Below, one piece after another: positions 42,871 through 51,675 of a stretch of DNA of 64,000 nt. Under the pieces are notes generated by a model, which worked only from the letters and a program-made list of their open reading frames with translations, was not told where the DNA came from and did no database searches. Origin of the DNA: HdN1 sp052035295 (GTDB taxonomy: Bacteria; Pseudomonadota; Gammaproteobacteria; Pseudomonadales; Ketobacteraceae); assembly GCA_052035295.1 (NCBI GenBank), contig JBPOHS010000005.1, forward strand, positions 62,001-126,000. Direction: 5' to 3'. The stretch's first letter is position 1; the number at the start of each line of letters is the position of its first letter. A program made the position numbers and the translations under genes.

Positions 42871-43098
42871 ATGGCACGTTTCTACCGCCGCAGAAAATTC
42901 TGCCGTTTCACTGCAGAAGGTGTGCAAGAGATCGATTACAAAGATCTGGAACTGCTGAAAAACTACATCACCGAAACCGGCAAGATCGTTCCCAGCCGCA
43001 TTACTGGCACCAGTGCCAAGTACCAGCGTCAGCTGGCACAAGCGGTCAAGCGCGCGCGTTTCGCGTCCTTGCTGCCGTATACCGACTCTCACAAGTAA
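42871..43098 (+). CDS. rpsR: 30S ribosomal protein S18
   Basis: 75 residues, typical length. MARFYRRRKFCRFTAEGVQE IDYKDLELLKNYI and ITGTSAKYQRQLAQAVKRAR are diagnostic. GAGGAG lies just upstream. S18 binds S6 in the platform of the small subunit. Confidence 0.98.
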   Translation: MARFYRRRKFCRFTAEGVQEIDYKDLELLKNYITETGKIVPSRITGTSAKYQRQLAQAVKRARFASLLPYTDSHK

Positions 43099-43118
43099 GA
43101 GGGACGGTCGACCCGCGC

Positions 43119-43949
43119 ATGACTCGGATTGCTGCATGGATCATGGCGTCGCCCCTGAATGCATTATTGGCGACCCTGTTGCTCGGCTTTTCCGGCATTT
43201 TCGGGTGGGCAGTCGCGGTGCCTGCGGCGTTGGCAGGCCTTCGACATGGGGCGCTGAAAAGCGCCCTGCCAATGTTGGCGGCAATAGGCATTGCCGCTTT
43301 TCATTGGAGCGAAGGCGAGCTGACCCTCATGGGAACCGTGTTCGCAACCTGGGGTGGGGCAATGTTTTTGGGCGCAATGCGCTCGTTGCAGGTTTCACTC
43401 CTTGCCTCCGTCGGTATTGCGGCCCTGTTTGTGGCGGCGTTACAGACGTCAGGCAGCTCGCAGCTTGCCACGCTGTTTGAGCAATACCAGCAAGTCATTG
43501 GCTCGCTGAACCCGTCAGGAACAGGGGAAGTCGCTGCGATGTCGCAGGCGTTTTTCCTGCAGCTGCTGGGCATCTGGGTAGCAATGAGCGCGATGGTTTC
43601 TGTTTTCATCGCTCGCTCTATGCAGGCAAGGTTGTTTAACCCAGGTGGATTTCGACAGGAATTCCACGGCCTGCGTTTGACTCCTGTTCAAGGGGCACTT
43701 TGTGTCGCGCCGCTTCTGATTATCCAGATGTGGCCTGAGTCCGAACCCGTCGCAGGGCTTTTTCTATTGCCCGTGATGATGGCCGGAATCGCCTTGGTGC
43801 ATGGATTGGTTGGGCGCAGAAAACTGGGCGTCGGTCCATTGGTCGTTTTGTACCTGGGACTGCTGCTGATATCGCCCGTGGTAACGCCCGTGTTGCTGAT
43901 TGCAGCATTGGCGGACAGTTTTTTCGACTTCAGAAACCGGATGGCGTAG
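43119..43949 (+). CDS. Polytopic inner-membrane protein of the rpsR-rplI interval
   Basis: 276 residues, very hydrophobic, with about seven to eight membrane segments (e.g. PLNALLATLLLGFSGIFGWA VAVPAALAGLRHGAL, SLLASVGIAALFVAALQTSG, GPLVVLYLGLLLISPVVTPVLLIAAL). The interval between rpsR and rplI holds a similar uncharacterised membrane gene in Pseudomonas-like genomes. The ATG at 43119 gives a membrane-protein start just after rpsR; the open frame begins earlier, inside rpsR. The function is unknown. Confidence 0.82.
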   Translation: MTRIAAWIMASPLNALLATLLLGFSGIFGWAVAVPAALAGLRHGALKSALPMLAAIGIAAFHWSEGELTLMGTVFATWGGAMFLGAMRSLQVSLLASVGIAALFVAALQTSGSSQLATLFEQYQQVIGSLNPSGTGEVAAMSQAFFLQLLGIWVAMSAMVSVFIARSMQARLFNPGGFRQEFHGLRLTPVQGALCVAPLLIIQMWPESEPVAGLFLLPVMMAGIALVHGLVGRRKLGVGPLVVLYLGLLLISPVVTPVLLIAALADSFFDFRNRMA

Positions 43950-43979
43950 GCGACAGCGCAGTCTGTCGGCCGAAACGCT

Positions 43980-44011
43980 GTTTTCAAACATCGTTGTTTT
44001 CAAATATCGTT
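43980..44011. repeat. 16-bp tandem repeat upstream of rplI
   Basis: GTTTTCAAACATCGTT (43980-43995) and GTTTTCAAATATCGTT (43996-44011) are adjacent and differ at one base. A small inverted repeat GTGTTT-CC-AAACAC follows. These sit 54-85 bases upstream of the rplI ATG, in the leader between the membrane-protein gene and rplI. Confidence 0.8.
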
Positions 44012-44064
44012 GATTCGCAACGGTGTTTCCAAACACTGCTGTAATCAAGCAAGAGGTAAGTGCA

Positions 44065-44514
44065 ATGGATATTATTCTGCTCGCGAAAGTTCGCAATCTG
44101 GGTAACCTGGGCGACCGCGTCAAAGTCAAAAACGGTTACGGCCGTAACTTCCTGATTCCGCAAGGCAAGGCTCTGCCTGCCAGCGAAGCCAACATCAAAA
44201 TGTTCGAAGAGCGTCGTGCAGAGCTTGAGCGTCAAGCCGCTGCTGAAGTTGACGGCGCGAACGCACGTGCTGCCAAGCTGGCTGACATCGGTTCCGTCAC
44301 GGTAACCGCAAAAGCCGGTGATGAAGGCAAGCTGTTCGGCTCTGTGGGCACTCGTGACATCGCGACTGTCATCACCGAGGCGGGCCTTGCAATCCAGAAG
44401 TCGGAAGTTCTGATGCCAAACGGTCCTATCCGCCACACCGGCGAATACGCGATCGAAGTGCAGCTGCACAGCGATGTTCGCGGCGAAATCAAGGTATTGG
44501 TCGTTCCCGAGTGA
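44065..44514 (+). CDS. rplI: 50S ribosomal protein L9
   Basis: 149 residues. MDIILLAKVRNLGNLGDRVK VKNGYGRNFLIPQGKALPA is the L9 N-terminal domain, followed by a long helix and the C-terminal domain (LFGSVGTRDIATVITEAGLA IQKSEVLMPNGPIRHTGEY). The ATG at 44065 has AGAGGTAAG upstream; the frame opens 14 codons earlier. It is the last ribosomal gene of the operon and is followed by a terminator-like hairpin. Confidence 0.98.
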   Translation: MDIILLAKVRNLGNLGDRVKVKNGYGRNFLIPQGKALPASEANIKMFEERRAELERQAAAEVDGANARAAKLADIGSVTVTAKAGDEGKLFGSVGTRDIATVITEAGLAIQKSEVLMPNGPIRHTGEYAIEVQLHSDVRGEIKVLVVPE

Positions 44515-44563
44515 TCGGTAGCGCCCATCCTTGCTGACACTGAAAAGGGGTCGGCACCCAGAG

Positions 44564-44594
44564 CGGAGCAGAGGGAAACCCTGCTCCGTTTTTG
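44564..44594 (+). terminator. Rho-independent terminator after rplI
   Basis: CGGAGCA (44564-44570) pairs with TGCTCCG (44582-44588), and GGG with CCC inside the loop; a GTTTTTG run follows. It lies 50 bases after the rplI stop and separates the ribosomal operon from dnaB. Confidence 0.8.
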
Positions 44595-44665
44595 TTTCTG
44601 GGTTAAAGTTTTTTTTCTGGTTTAAACTAAGGCCATCCTGTTGAACCCGCGAGAAATTTCCTCCC

Positions 44666-46063
44666 ATGTCTGATACACCGGACGATCTGGCGACTTTACC
44701 GAACCCCGATGCTCACGGGCTAAAAGTCCCACCACATTCGCTTGAGGCTGAGCAGGCTGTCATTGGCGGGTTGATGCTCGACAATCAGTCGTTTGACGAT
44801 GTTTCGGAAATCGTTACTGAAGTCGATTTTTACCGCCGCGAACACAAGCTCATTTTCCGCGCCATTGCCCAGTTGGGCGAAGAAAACCATCCGTTCGACG
44901 TCATTACGCTGGGGGAAGCGCTCAACAAGGCCGGCGTGCTCGCCGAGGCCGGGGGAATGGTGTACCTCGCCGAGGTGGCACGCAACACGCCCAGCGCGAG
45001 CAATATTCGCGCTTATGCCGAAATCGTGCGAGAGCGGTCGGTGCTGCGGCAGATGATCAAGGTCGCCAATGAAATCGCGGAAAACGCCTTCAACCCCAAA
45101 GGCCGGGCGGCCAGTGAACTGCTCGATGAAGCGGAGCGCAAGGTGTTTGCCATCGCGGAGCAAGGCCAGAAAGCCGGGGGGCCGCGCGACATAAAATCCA
45201 TCCTGAAAACCACCGTCGATCGTATCGACAGAATGTTCTCGAGCGATGAGTCCATCACCGGGGTCACCACCGGTTTTACCGATCTCGATGGCATGACGTC
45301 GGGTTTGCAGCCTTCGGACCTCGTCATCGTGGCTGCGCGTCCCTCGATGGGCAAAACCACCTTTGCGATGAACCTGGTCGAGAACGCCTTGATCCGTTCG
45401 GGCAAGCCCGTGCTGGTGTTTTCCATGGAAATGCCCGCCGATTCGATCGTCATGCGTATGTTGTCGTCGCTGGGACGTATCGACCAAACGCGCGTGCGTA
45501 GTGGCAAGCTGGAGGAAGACGACTGGCCACGTTTCAATTCCGCGATCAGCATGCTGGCCGAGCAGAAATTGTTTATCGATGACTCCGCCGGTCTGTCGCC
45601 CGTGGAAGTGCGCGCCCGTGCCCGTCGTGTTGTTCGTGATGCCGGGCCGCTCGCTCTCATCATGGTCGACTATCTGCAGCTCATGCGCGTGCCTGGCGCC
45701 GAAAGCCGCGTGGCCGAAATCTCGGAAATCTCGCGCACACTGAAGGCGATTGCGAAAGAAATGAATTGCCCGGTAGTGGCGTTGTCGCAGTTGAATCGAA
45801 GCCTGGAACAGCGTCCGAACAAGCGCCCCGTCAACTCTGACTTGCGTGAATCAGGTGCAATCGAGCAGGACGCGGATATCATCATGTTCATCTACCGTGA
45901 TGAGGTGTACAACGAAGACAGCGAGGAAAAAGGCATTGCCGAAATCATTATCGGCAAGCAGCGTAACGGTCCTATCGGTACCGTACGCCTGGCCTTCCAG
46001 GGGCGCTTCACCCGGTTTGACGATCTGGCGCACGATGCCTATCGGGGGAATAGCTACGAATGA
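44666..46063 (+). CDS. dnaB: Replicative DNA helicase DnaB
   Basis: 465 residues, the usual length. The N-terminal domain starts PPHSLEAEQAVIGGLMLDNQ. The RecA-like core has Walker A in IVAARPSMGKTTFAMNL near residue 225, the Walker B-like LALIMVDYLQLMR near 330 and the arginine finger in RNGPIGTVRLAF near the end. It unwinds DNA at the fork. Ribosome binding is weak (gcgagaaatttcctccc). alr follows 10 bases after the stop. Confidence 0.98.
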   Translation: MSDTPDDLATLPNPDAHGLKVPPHSLEAEQAVIGGLMLDNQSFDDVSEIVTEVDFYRREHKLIFRAIAQLGEENHPFDVITLGEALNKAGVLAEAGGMVYLAEVARNTPSASNIRAYAEIVRERSVLRQMIKVANEIAENAFNPKGRAASELLDEAERKVFAIAEQGQKAGGPRDIKSILKTTVDRIDRMFSSDESITGVTTGFTDLDGMTSGLQPSDLVIVAARPSMGKTTFAMNLVENALIRSGKPVLVFSMEMPADSIVMRMLSSLGRIDQTRVRSGKLEEDDWPRFNSAISMLAEQKLFIDDSAGLSPVEVRARARRVVRDAGPLALIMVDYLQLMRVPGAESRVAEISEISRTLKAIAKEMNCPVVALSQLNRSLEQRPNKRPVNSDLRESGAIEQDADIIMFIYRDEVYNEDSEEKGIAEIIIGKQRNGPIGTVRLAFQGRFTRFDDLAHDAYRGNSYE

Positions 46064-46073
46064 GTCACTACTC

Positions 46074-47189
46074 ATGAGCAGAAATACACGTGCGGTCATC
46101 GACCTTTCGGCCTTGCGACACAATTACAATCGGCTCAAGGCGCTGGCGCCGACAGCCCGGGTCATGGCTGTGGTCAAGGCCGATGGCTACGGTCACGGTA
46201 TCGGTGGCGTAGCGTCGGCGTTACCTGACGCTGATGTCTTTGGTGTCGCCTATATCGGAGAAGCCTTGCAATTACGTGATGCGGGCATCACCCGCCCGAT
46301 CGTCTTGCTCGAAGGCGTGATGAACGAAAGCGAATATACCCAGGCGGCCGAACACGATTTATGGGTCGTTGTCCATCATCGTGCCCAGCTGGAATGGTTG
46401 AAGTCGAGCCGCTTGCCTGCACCGTTATCAATCTGGCTCAAGGTGGATACAGGCATGCATCGTCTGGGGGTGGCGCCAGCGGAAGTCGATGCGATGCTGG
46501 CGGAGCTGGAAGACATGCAGCTACCGTCAGACCAACGCAAGAATCCGGCATTGCTCGATGCCCCCCTGGTGTCATCGGTGGTGGTCATGAGTCATCTGGC
46601 ATGTGCCGATGACCCTGAACATGCCATGACGAGCCAGCAACGCGCTGTGTTCTTGCAGGTAACGCGTAATTTCAGTGGCGGCAAGTCACTGGCCAACTCG
46701 GCGGGCATCCTGCTGGGCGAAGATTTTCATCACGACTGGGTACGTCCGGGCATCATGCTTTACGGGTGTACGCCGCGTGCAGACCAGACTGCCGCTGCTC
46801 TGGGCCTCAAACCCGTCATGCGCGTGCTTGCTCCCCTGATCGCCGTACGCACCGTCGCTGCGGGCGAGAGTGTCGGTTACGGTGCGAGCTGGGTGGCGCA
46901 AGCGCCCACGCGGGTCGGCATTGTCGCGATCGGATACGGGGATGGTTATCCGCGTCATGTCGACAAAAATGCATGCGTGGTCGTACACGGCAAACGTTGC
47001 AGATTGTTGGGGCGCGTATCCATGGACATGATTGCGGTAGATCTTTCCGGGGTGGATGCCCAGGTGGGTGACGAAGCGGAAATGTGGGGCCCCGCGCTGC
47101 CGGTTGAAGAAGTGGCAGGCTGGGCCAATACACTGAATTATGAAATATTGTGTCAGGTGACGGATCGGGTTCGGCGGGAGTACTGCTGA
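46074..47189 (+). CDS. alr: Alanine racemase
   Basis: 371 residues. The PLP-binding Lys lies in MAVVKADGYGHGIGGVASAL near residue 35, and the catalytic-Tyr region is SVGYGASWVAQAPTRVGIVA IGYGDGYPR near 265. The fold is an N-terminal TIM barrel plus beta domain. It makes D-alanine for peptidoglycan. The dnaB-alr pair is standard. The ATG at 46074 is chosen from the family N-terminus (RNTRAVIDLSALRHNYNRLK); the open frame reaches back into dnaB. Confidence 0.96.
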   Translation: MSRNTRAVIDLSALRHNYNRLKALAPTARVMAVVKADGYGHGIGGVASALPDADVFGVAYIGEALQLRDAGITRPIVLLEGVMNESEYTQAAEHDLWVVVHHRAQLEWLKSSRLPAPLSIWLKVDTGMHRLGVAPAEVDAMLAELEDMQLPSDQRKNPALLDAPLVSSVVVMSHLACADDPEHAMTSQQRAVFLQVTRNFSGGKSLANSAGILLGEDFHHDWVRPGIMLYGCTPRADQTAAALGLKPVMRVLAPLIAVRTVAAGESVGYGASWVAQAPTRVGIVAIGYGDGYPRHVDKNACVVVHGKRCRLLGRVSMDMIAVDLSGVDAQVGDEAEMWGPALPVEEVAGWANTLNYEILCQVTDRVRREYC

Positions 47190-47219
47190 AGTCGCAGTGA
47201 ACAGGTGCAGGAAAGACAC

Positions 47220-47606
47220 ATGTTGTGGCTGGCGTATTTATACATTGCGTTCATGGTGATTTCGCTACCGGTTGGCGTCATCGTCATGCGCCGCGTGAAA
47301 CGCGATATTCTCCATCCGTTTGGTGGAATTCTTTCCACCGCCATTTCCATCGGTTTCGTGCTGAGTGTCTGGTTTCCGGAACTGGTGCCATTCCATGGTT
47401 ATGCTCCGGTGGTCATGCTTGCTTTCGTGGTGGGGTGGGATCTCTACACACTCCAGGTGGTGCGCCACAACTTGCCCGATATTCTGGGCATCAGCAAGGA
47501 AGAAGCGGATTCGCTCGATAACGGCTCCTTCATGCTGGGATTGATGACCATGTTGCCGGCCTATGCCTGCGGCCTTTACGTGTGCTCGCGCGCGCTGGAA
47601 TTTTGA
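47220..47606 (+). CDS. Small integral membrane protein of unknown function
   Basis: 128 residues with about four membrane segments (LWLAYLYIAFMVISLPVGVI, GILSTAISIGFVLSVWFPEL, APVVMLAFVVGWDLYTLQVV, FMLGLMTMLPAYACGLYVCS). The ATG at 47220 has AGGAAAG six bases upstream; an earlier in-frame start at 47205 gives a less hydrophobic beginning. No family recognised. It lies between alr and radA and is probably co-transcribed. Confidence 0.8.
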   Translation: MLWLAYLYIAFMVISLPVGVIVMRRVKRDILHPFGGILSTAISIGFVLSVWFPELVPFHGYAPVVMLAFVVGWDLYTLQVVRHNLPDILGISKEEADSLDNGSFMLGLMTMLPAYACGLYVCSRALEF

Positions 47607-47610
47607 ATCA

Positions 47611-48969
47611 ATGGCCAAGGCAAAAACCCAATATATCTGTACCGAGTGCGGTTCCCTCGCGGCAAAGTGGGCGGGCCAGTGCGCGGATTGCGGTGCCTGG
47701 AACACGCTGGTCGAGTCCTCCCCGGAACGCCCACTGTCAGGGCCCCGCCAGCGCTCTGGTTGGACGGGCGCAGCACAGGCCGTCACCCGTTTGTCCGACG
47801 TTTCCATCGTCAAGGAGCCGCGGGTGCCAACTGGTTTGTCGGAGCTCGATCGTGTGCTTGGCGGGGGCCTGGTCGATGGCAGTGTCGTGCTTATTGGCGG
47901 TGATCCGGGTATTGGAAAATCGACCCTGTTGCTGCAGACGCTGACGTTTCTTGCCGAGAAGGATGGCGCCCTGTATGTGACGGGCGAGGAATCCTTGCAG
48001 CAGGTTGCCTTGCGTGCGCGTCGGCTCGAATTGCCGATGCAGAAGCTCAACCTGATGGCGGAAACCTCGGTCGAAAACATCCTGGCAACGGCCGCCAAGG
48101 AACGCCCACGTGTGATGGTGATCGATTCCATCCAGACCGTCTATACCGAAGCGCTGAATTCGGCCCCTGGTGGCGTGGCCCAGGTACGGGAATGTGCGGC
48201 GGCGCTGGTGCGTTTTGCCAAGCAGTCAGGAACGGCGTTATTCCTGGTGGGGCATGTCACGAAAGAAGGGGCGTTGGCCGGCCCACGCGTGCTTGAGCAC
48301 ATGGTGGACTGCGTGTTGTACTTTGAGGGAGAGCAGGATAGCCGTTTCCGGATTATCCGGGCGGTGAAAAACCGTTTTGGCGCGGTCAATGAATTGGGTG
48401 TGTTTGCCATGACGGATCGAGGCTTGCGCGAAGTGGCAAACCCGTCGGCGATTTTCCTGTCGCGGTATGGCGCGCCGATTCCTGGCAGTCTGGTGATGGT
48501 CACACGTGATGGCAGTCGTCCCCTGCTGGTGGAAGTGCAGGCGCTGGTGGACGATTCCCAATTCGGTCAGCCACGCAGGGTGGCCGTTGGTCTGGATCAG
48601 AACCGGTTGGCCATGCTGCTGGCGGTGTTGAACCGTCATGGCGGCGTGGCGACCATGGGCATGGACGTGTTCATGAACGTGGTGGGCGGCGTGAAAGTGC
48701 TGGAAACCGGGTCAGATCTGGCCGTGCTGCTCGCCGTCGTGTCCAGCTTGCGTAATTTGCCGCTCGATAATCGCCTGATTTCGTTTGGCGAGGTCGGGCT
48801 TTCCGGGGAAATCCGCCCGGTGCCCAATGGGCAGGAACGTTTGCGGGAAGCGGCAAAACACGGGTTTCAGCGGGCCATCGTGCCCAAGGCGAATCTTCCC
48901 AAGCAGCCAATCGAAGGCATGGAGCTGGTAGGGGTGACCCACCTCGCAGACGCGCTGCAGGCCATTTGA
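47611..48969 (+). CDS. radA: DNA repair protein RadA (Sms)
   Basis: 452 residues. The zinc finger is CTECGSLAAKWAGQCADCGA W (residues 10-30), Walker A GGDPGIGKSTLLLQ near 95, the KNRFG motif in AVKNRFGAVNELGVF near 252, and a C-terminal Lon-like domain. It is a branch-migration helicase-like RecA paralogue. The start is only four bases after the preceding stop, so the two genes are tightly linked; the ribosome binding site is poor, suggesting coupling. Confidence 0.97.
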   Translation: MAKAKTQYICTECGSLAAKWAGQCADCGAWNTLVESSPERPLSGPRQRSGWTGAAQAVTRLSDVSIVKEPRVPTGLSELDRVLGGGLVDGSVVLIGGDPGIGKSTLLLQTLTFLAEKDGALYVTGEESLQQVALRARRLELPMQKLNLMAETSVENILATAAKERPRVMVIDSIQTVYTEALNSAPGGVAQVRECAAALVRFAKQSGTALFLVGHVTKEGALAGPRVLEHMVDCVLYFEGEQDSRFRIIRAVKNRFGAVNELGVFAMTDRGLREVANPSAIFLSRYGAPIPGSLVMVTRDGSRPLLVEVQALVDDSQFGQPRRVAVGLDQNRLAMLLAVLNRHGGVATMGMDVFMNVVGGVKVLETGSDLAVLLAVVSSLRNLPLDNRLISFGEVGLSGEIRPVPNGQERLREAAKHGFQRAIVPKANLPKQPIEGMELVGVTHLADALQAI

Positions 48970-48993
48970 AGTCATTATTCCGGAAATAAATCT

Positions 48994-50232
48994 ATGTATC
49001 GCCCGTTAGCGTTGTTCGTCGGTTTGCGCTATCTGCGTGCCAAGCAGCGCAATCATTTTATTTCGTTCATTTCTTCGGCCACTATCCTGGGCGTTATGCT
49101 TGGTGTGGCTGTCCTGATAGTCGTGCTGGCGGTCATCAACGGTTTTGATCGGGAATTCCAGCAGCGGGTGTTGGGGATGGTGTCGCACGCCAACGTCTGG
49201 TCGCGCGGTGGCATCACGGAGTGGCATGCGGCTGTCGACAGTCTCGAACAGTTTCCGGGCATAGAAGGGGCTGCGCCCTTCGTGCGCCTACAGGGTATGC
49301 TGATGCAGCAAGGTGGCGCTACCGGCGTGGTGGTCATGGGCATCGATCCGGAAAAAGAGGCCAAGGTATCGATTCTTCCGGGATATTTGCAGGACGGCGT
49401 GCAGCTGGATGCCCTGAAAGATGGTGAACACAATGTGATTCTGGGGGCGGGTATTGCCGAGCGCATGCAGGTCATTCCGGGCGATCGCGTTACCCTGGTG
49501 TTGCCGACGCCTTCTGGTAACGCCATCGGTGTAGTGCCGAAGTTCCAGCGTCTGAATGTGGCGGGAACGTTCAGGGCCAATGCCGATGTCGATGAAATGA
49601 TGGCTTATGTCGCCCTTGGGGATGCGCAGGTCTTGGCACAACTGGATGATCGCGTGCAGGGCATAAGGCTGAAAACAGTCGACCTGTTCAAGGCGGATCA
49701 AATTGCCGCAGAGGCTGTTTCCGCGCTGGGATGTCCTTGTTGGTCCATCGACTGGACGGCCACACACGGCAATTTGTACAAATCGATCAAGATGGTGAAA
49801 TCGGTCATGGCGCTGTTGCTCATCACGATCGTCGTGGTGGCTGCGTTCAATATCGTTTCAAGCCTGGTGATGGTGGTCAATGACAAGCGCGCCGATATCG
49901 CCATCCTGCGAACACAGGGAGCATCGGCGCATACGGTGATGGCGATATTCATGGTGCAGGGCACCTTCGTGGGTGTCGTCGGCATTCTGTTGGGCACCCT
50001 GTTGGGCGTCAGTATTTCCCTGACGATTTCCGATGCCTTTCGCTGGCTGGAGGAAGTGTTGCATCGCCCCTTGATGAAACAATACTTCGTTAATTATCTG
50101 CCGTCGGAACTGCGCATCGAATACGTATTGTCAGTGGTAGTGACGGCGTTCGTCATCAGTGCGCTGGCAACGATTTACCCGGCCTGGCGTGCCACACGCA
50201 TCATGCCCGCTGAAGCCCTTCGTTACGAGTAA
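48994..50232 (+). CDS. LolC/LolE-type lipoprotein-releasing ABC transporter permease
   Basis: 412 residues. A typical LolC/E start: RPLALFVGLRYLRAKQRNHF ISFISSATILGVMLGVAVLI with the first membrane segment near 25-50; a large periplasmic loop; and three C-terminal segments (residues about 270-400, e.g. MALLLITIVVVAAFNIVSSL VMVVNDKRADIAILRTQGAS, the coupling helix). It extracts lipoproteins from the inner membrane for LolA. No lolD or second permease follows, so it may be a LolF-type hybrid acting as homodimer, or the partners lie elsewhere. Confidence 0.92.
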   Translation: MYRPLALFVGLRYLRAKQRNHFISFISSATILGVMLGVAVLIVVLAVINGFDREFQQRVLGMVSHANVWSRGGITEWHAAVDSLEQFPGIEGAAPFVRLQGMLMQQGGATGVVVMGIDPEKEAKVSILPGYLQDGVQLDALKDGEHNVILGAGIAERMQVIPGDRVTLVLPTPSGNAIGVVPKFQRLNVAGTFRANADVDEMMAYVALGDAQVLAQLDDRVQGIRLKTVDLFKADQIAAEAVSALGCPCWSIDWTATHGNLYKSIKMVKSVMALLLITIVVVAAFNIVSSLVMVVNDKRADIAILRTQGASAHTVMAIFMVQGTFVGVVGILLGTLLGVSISLTISDAFRWLEEVLHRPLMKQYFVNYLPSELRIEYVLSVVVTAFVISALATIYPAWRATRIMPAEALRYE

Positions 50233-50254
50233 GATTGACTACAGGAAGACACGC

Positions 50255-50614
50255 ATGGCGATCGAAGAGAATGACTTTCAGTTTGTTGCCAAACGGGAAA
50301 AATTCATCAAATCCTGGCCGTGGGTAGGCGGCGCGCTGGTGTTGCTGATGTTGGGGTATGGCGGCTATCTGCTGTTTGCCCAACCCTTGCTGATCAATCC
50401 GATGCATGCCATGGAGATGATTGGCGCGGGGCAATTGAAGCCGGAACTGTTGACCGTGATGGCCGCCATGCTCCCTGAAGCCGTGTTGATGTGTTTCGTG
50501 CTGGCGGGTGCCTTTCTGGCGTTCTCTTTCTCTGTCATGGCGACCGAGCGTCGTTATCTGCACATTATCGCCGCATTGCAAGCCGACAAGAAAAATGCAT
50601 CGCCATCAGCCTGA
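50255..50614 (+). CDS. Small membrane protein of unknown function
   Basis: 119 residues. A polar start (AIEENDFQFVAKREKFIKSW) precedes two strong membrane segments (WVGGALVLLMLGYGGYLLFA, AVLMCFVLAGAFLAFSFSVM). CAGGAAG lies upstream of the ATG at 50255; the frame opens 32 codons earlier inside the permease gene. No family recognised. It follows the Lol permease by 22 bases and is followed by the amidohydrolase, so it may be part of the same transcript. Confidence 0.78.
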   Translation: MAIEENDFQFVAKREKFIKSWPWVGGALVLLMLGYGGYLLFAQPLLINPMHAMEMIGAGQLKPELLTVMAAMLPEAVLMCFVLAGAFLAFSFSVMATERRYLHIIAALQADKKNASPSA

Positions 50615-50664
50615 TGGGCTGTGTGGGGTGCGACGAAAAAACAGATGATGTGCGGAGGAAAATC

Positions 50665-51543
50665 ATGTCTACCGTAGCCCGCGTGGGCGTCGTGCAATGG
50701 TCGATGGAAAATGTTTCAACCGAGCAGGCCTGGCGACAGAAGTTGGACTTCTACATTGAAACGCTGGCGGATTACCAGTGCGATTTCATCCTGTTTCCTG
50801 AGTTTTTCGGAATCCCGTTGTTGGCACAGCATGATCAACGGGAGCCGTTGGCAGCCATTCATGCCCTTGCGGCAAGAACTCCCCGTCTGATCGAACACGT
50901 GGCAGCCCAGGCCCGGCGTTTTAAGACCACGATTATTCCGGGCAGCTTTCCCCTGGTGCAAGAGGGCGCGTTGGTCAACATGGCCTATTTTTGCCGACCG
51001 GATGGCAGTGTCGGCGTGCAACCCAAGATACATCCGACGCCTAACGAACGTGCCAAGTGGCAGATGCAGGGCGGCAATGCCCTCAACGTATTCGATACCC
51101 CGTTCGGGCGTGTCGCCATCCTGATTTGTTATGACATCGAATTCCCGGAATTGGGGCGCGTGCTGGCCGAGAAGCAGGTCGATATCTTGTTTGTGCCATC
51201 CTGGACAGATACGCGTCACGGATATTATCGCGTCCGTCTTTGCGCGCAGGCGCGAGCGATCGAGAACGAATGCTACGTCGTGCTTTCAGGGTCCACCGGG
51301 AATCTGACCGGGGTCGTCAATGCGGACATCCAGTACACACAGAGTGCCGTGTTCACGCCGTCTGACCGGGTGTTTCCGCATGACTGCCTGTTGGCGCAGG
51401 CGGATGCGAATATTCCGTCGGTGATCATGGCAGAGCTGGATGTCGCCAAACTGGATTGGTTGCGCAAGGCGGGCGCCGTGCGTAACGGTCAGGATCGGCG
51501 GGCGGATTTGTACTCGGTGGAATGGAGGGGAGAAGGCCAGTGA
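50665..51543 (+). CDS. Carbon-nitrogen hydrolase (nitrilase superfamily amidase)
   Basis: 292 residues. The Glu-Lys-Cys catalytic triad of the superfamily is visible: Glu46 in FILFPEFFG, Lys121 in VGVQPKIHPTPNE and Cys155 in VAILICYDIEFPE. The rest follows the alpha-beta-beta-alpha fold. The substrate is not identifiable; members cut amides or nitriles. The ATG at 50665 has CGGAGGAAAA upstream; the longer frame overlaps the previous gene. Confidence 0.9.
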   Translation: MSTVARVGVVQWSMENVSTEQAWRQKLDFYIETLADYQCDFILFPEFFGIPLLAQHDQREPLAAIHALAARTPRLIEHVAAQARRFKTTIIPGSFPLVQEGALVNMAYFCRPDGSVGVQPKIHPTPNERAKWQMQGGNALNVFDTPFGRVAILICYDIEFPELGRVLAEKQVDILFVPSWTDTRHGYYRVRLCAQARAIENECYVVLSGSTGNLTGVVNADIQYTQSAVFTPSDRVFPHDCLLAQADANIPSVIMAELDVAKLDWLRKAGAVRNGQDRRADLYSVEWRGEGQ

Positions 51544-51590
51544 GGGGGCAAGACTTAAGGTGAGGAATGTTGAGACCACCTGACATTATG

Positions 51591-51620
51591 CTGCCGGCAT
51601 CCTTGCGGAATTGCCGGCAG
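51591..51620. terminator. Hairpin between the convergent nitrilase and hypothetical gene
   Basis: CTGCCGGCA (51591-51599) and TGCCGGCAG (51612-51620) form a perfect 9-bp GC-rich stem with a 12-base loop. There is no clear T-run on either side, so a Rho-independent terminator role is plausible but not certain. Confidence 0.5.
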
Positions 51621-51675
51621 GGTCCAAGGTAGACATTGTTCAAGCAGGGGCATGGCCCCATCCAATAACAGCTGA

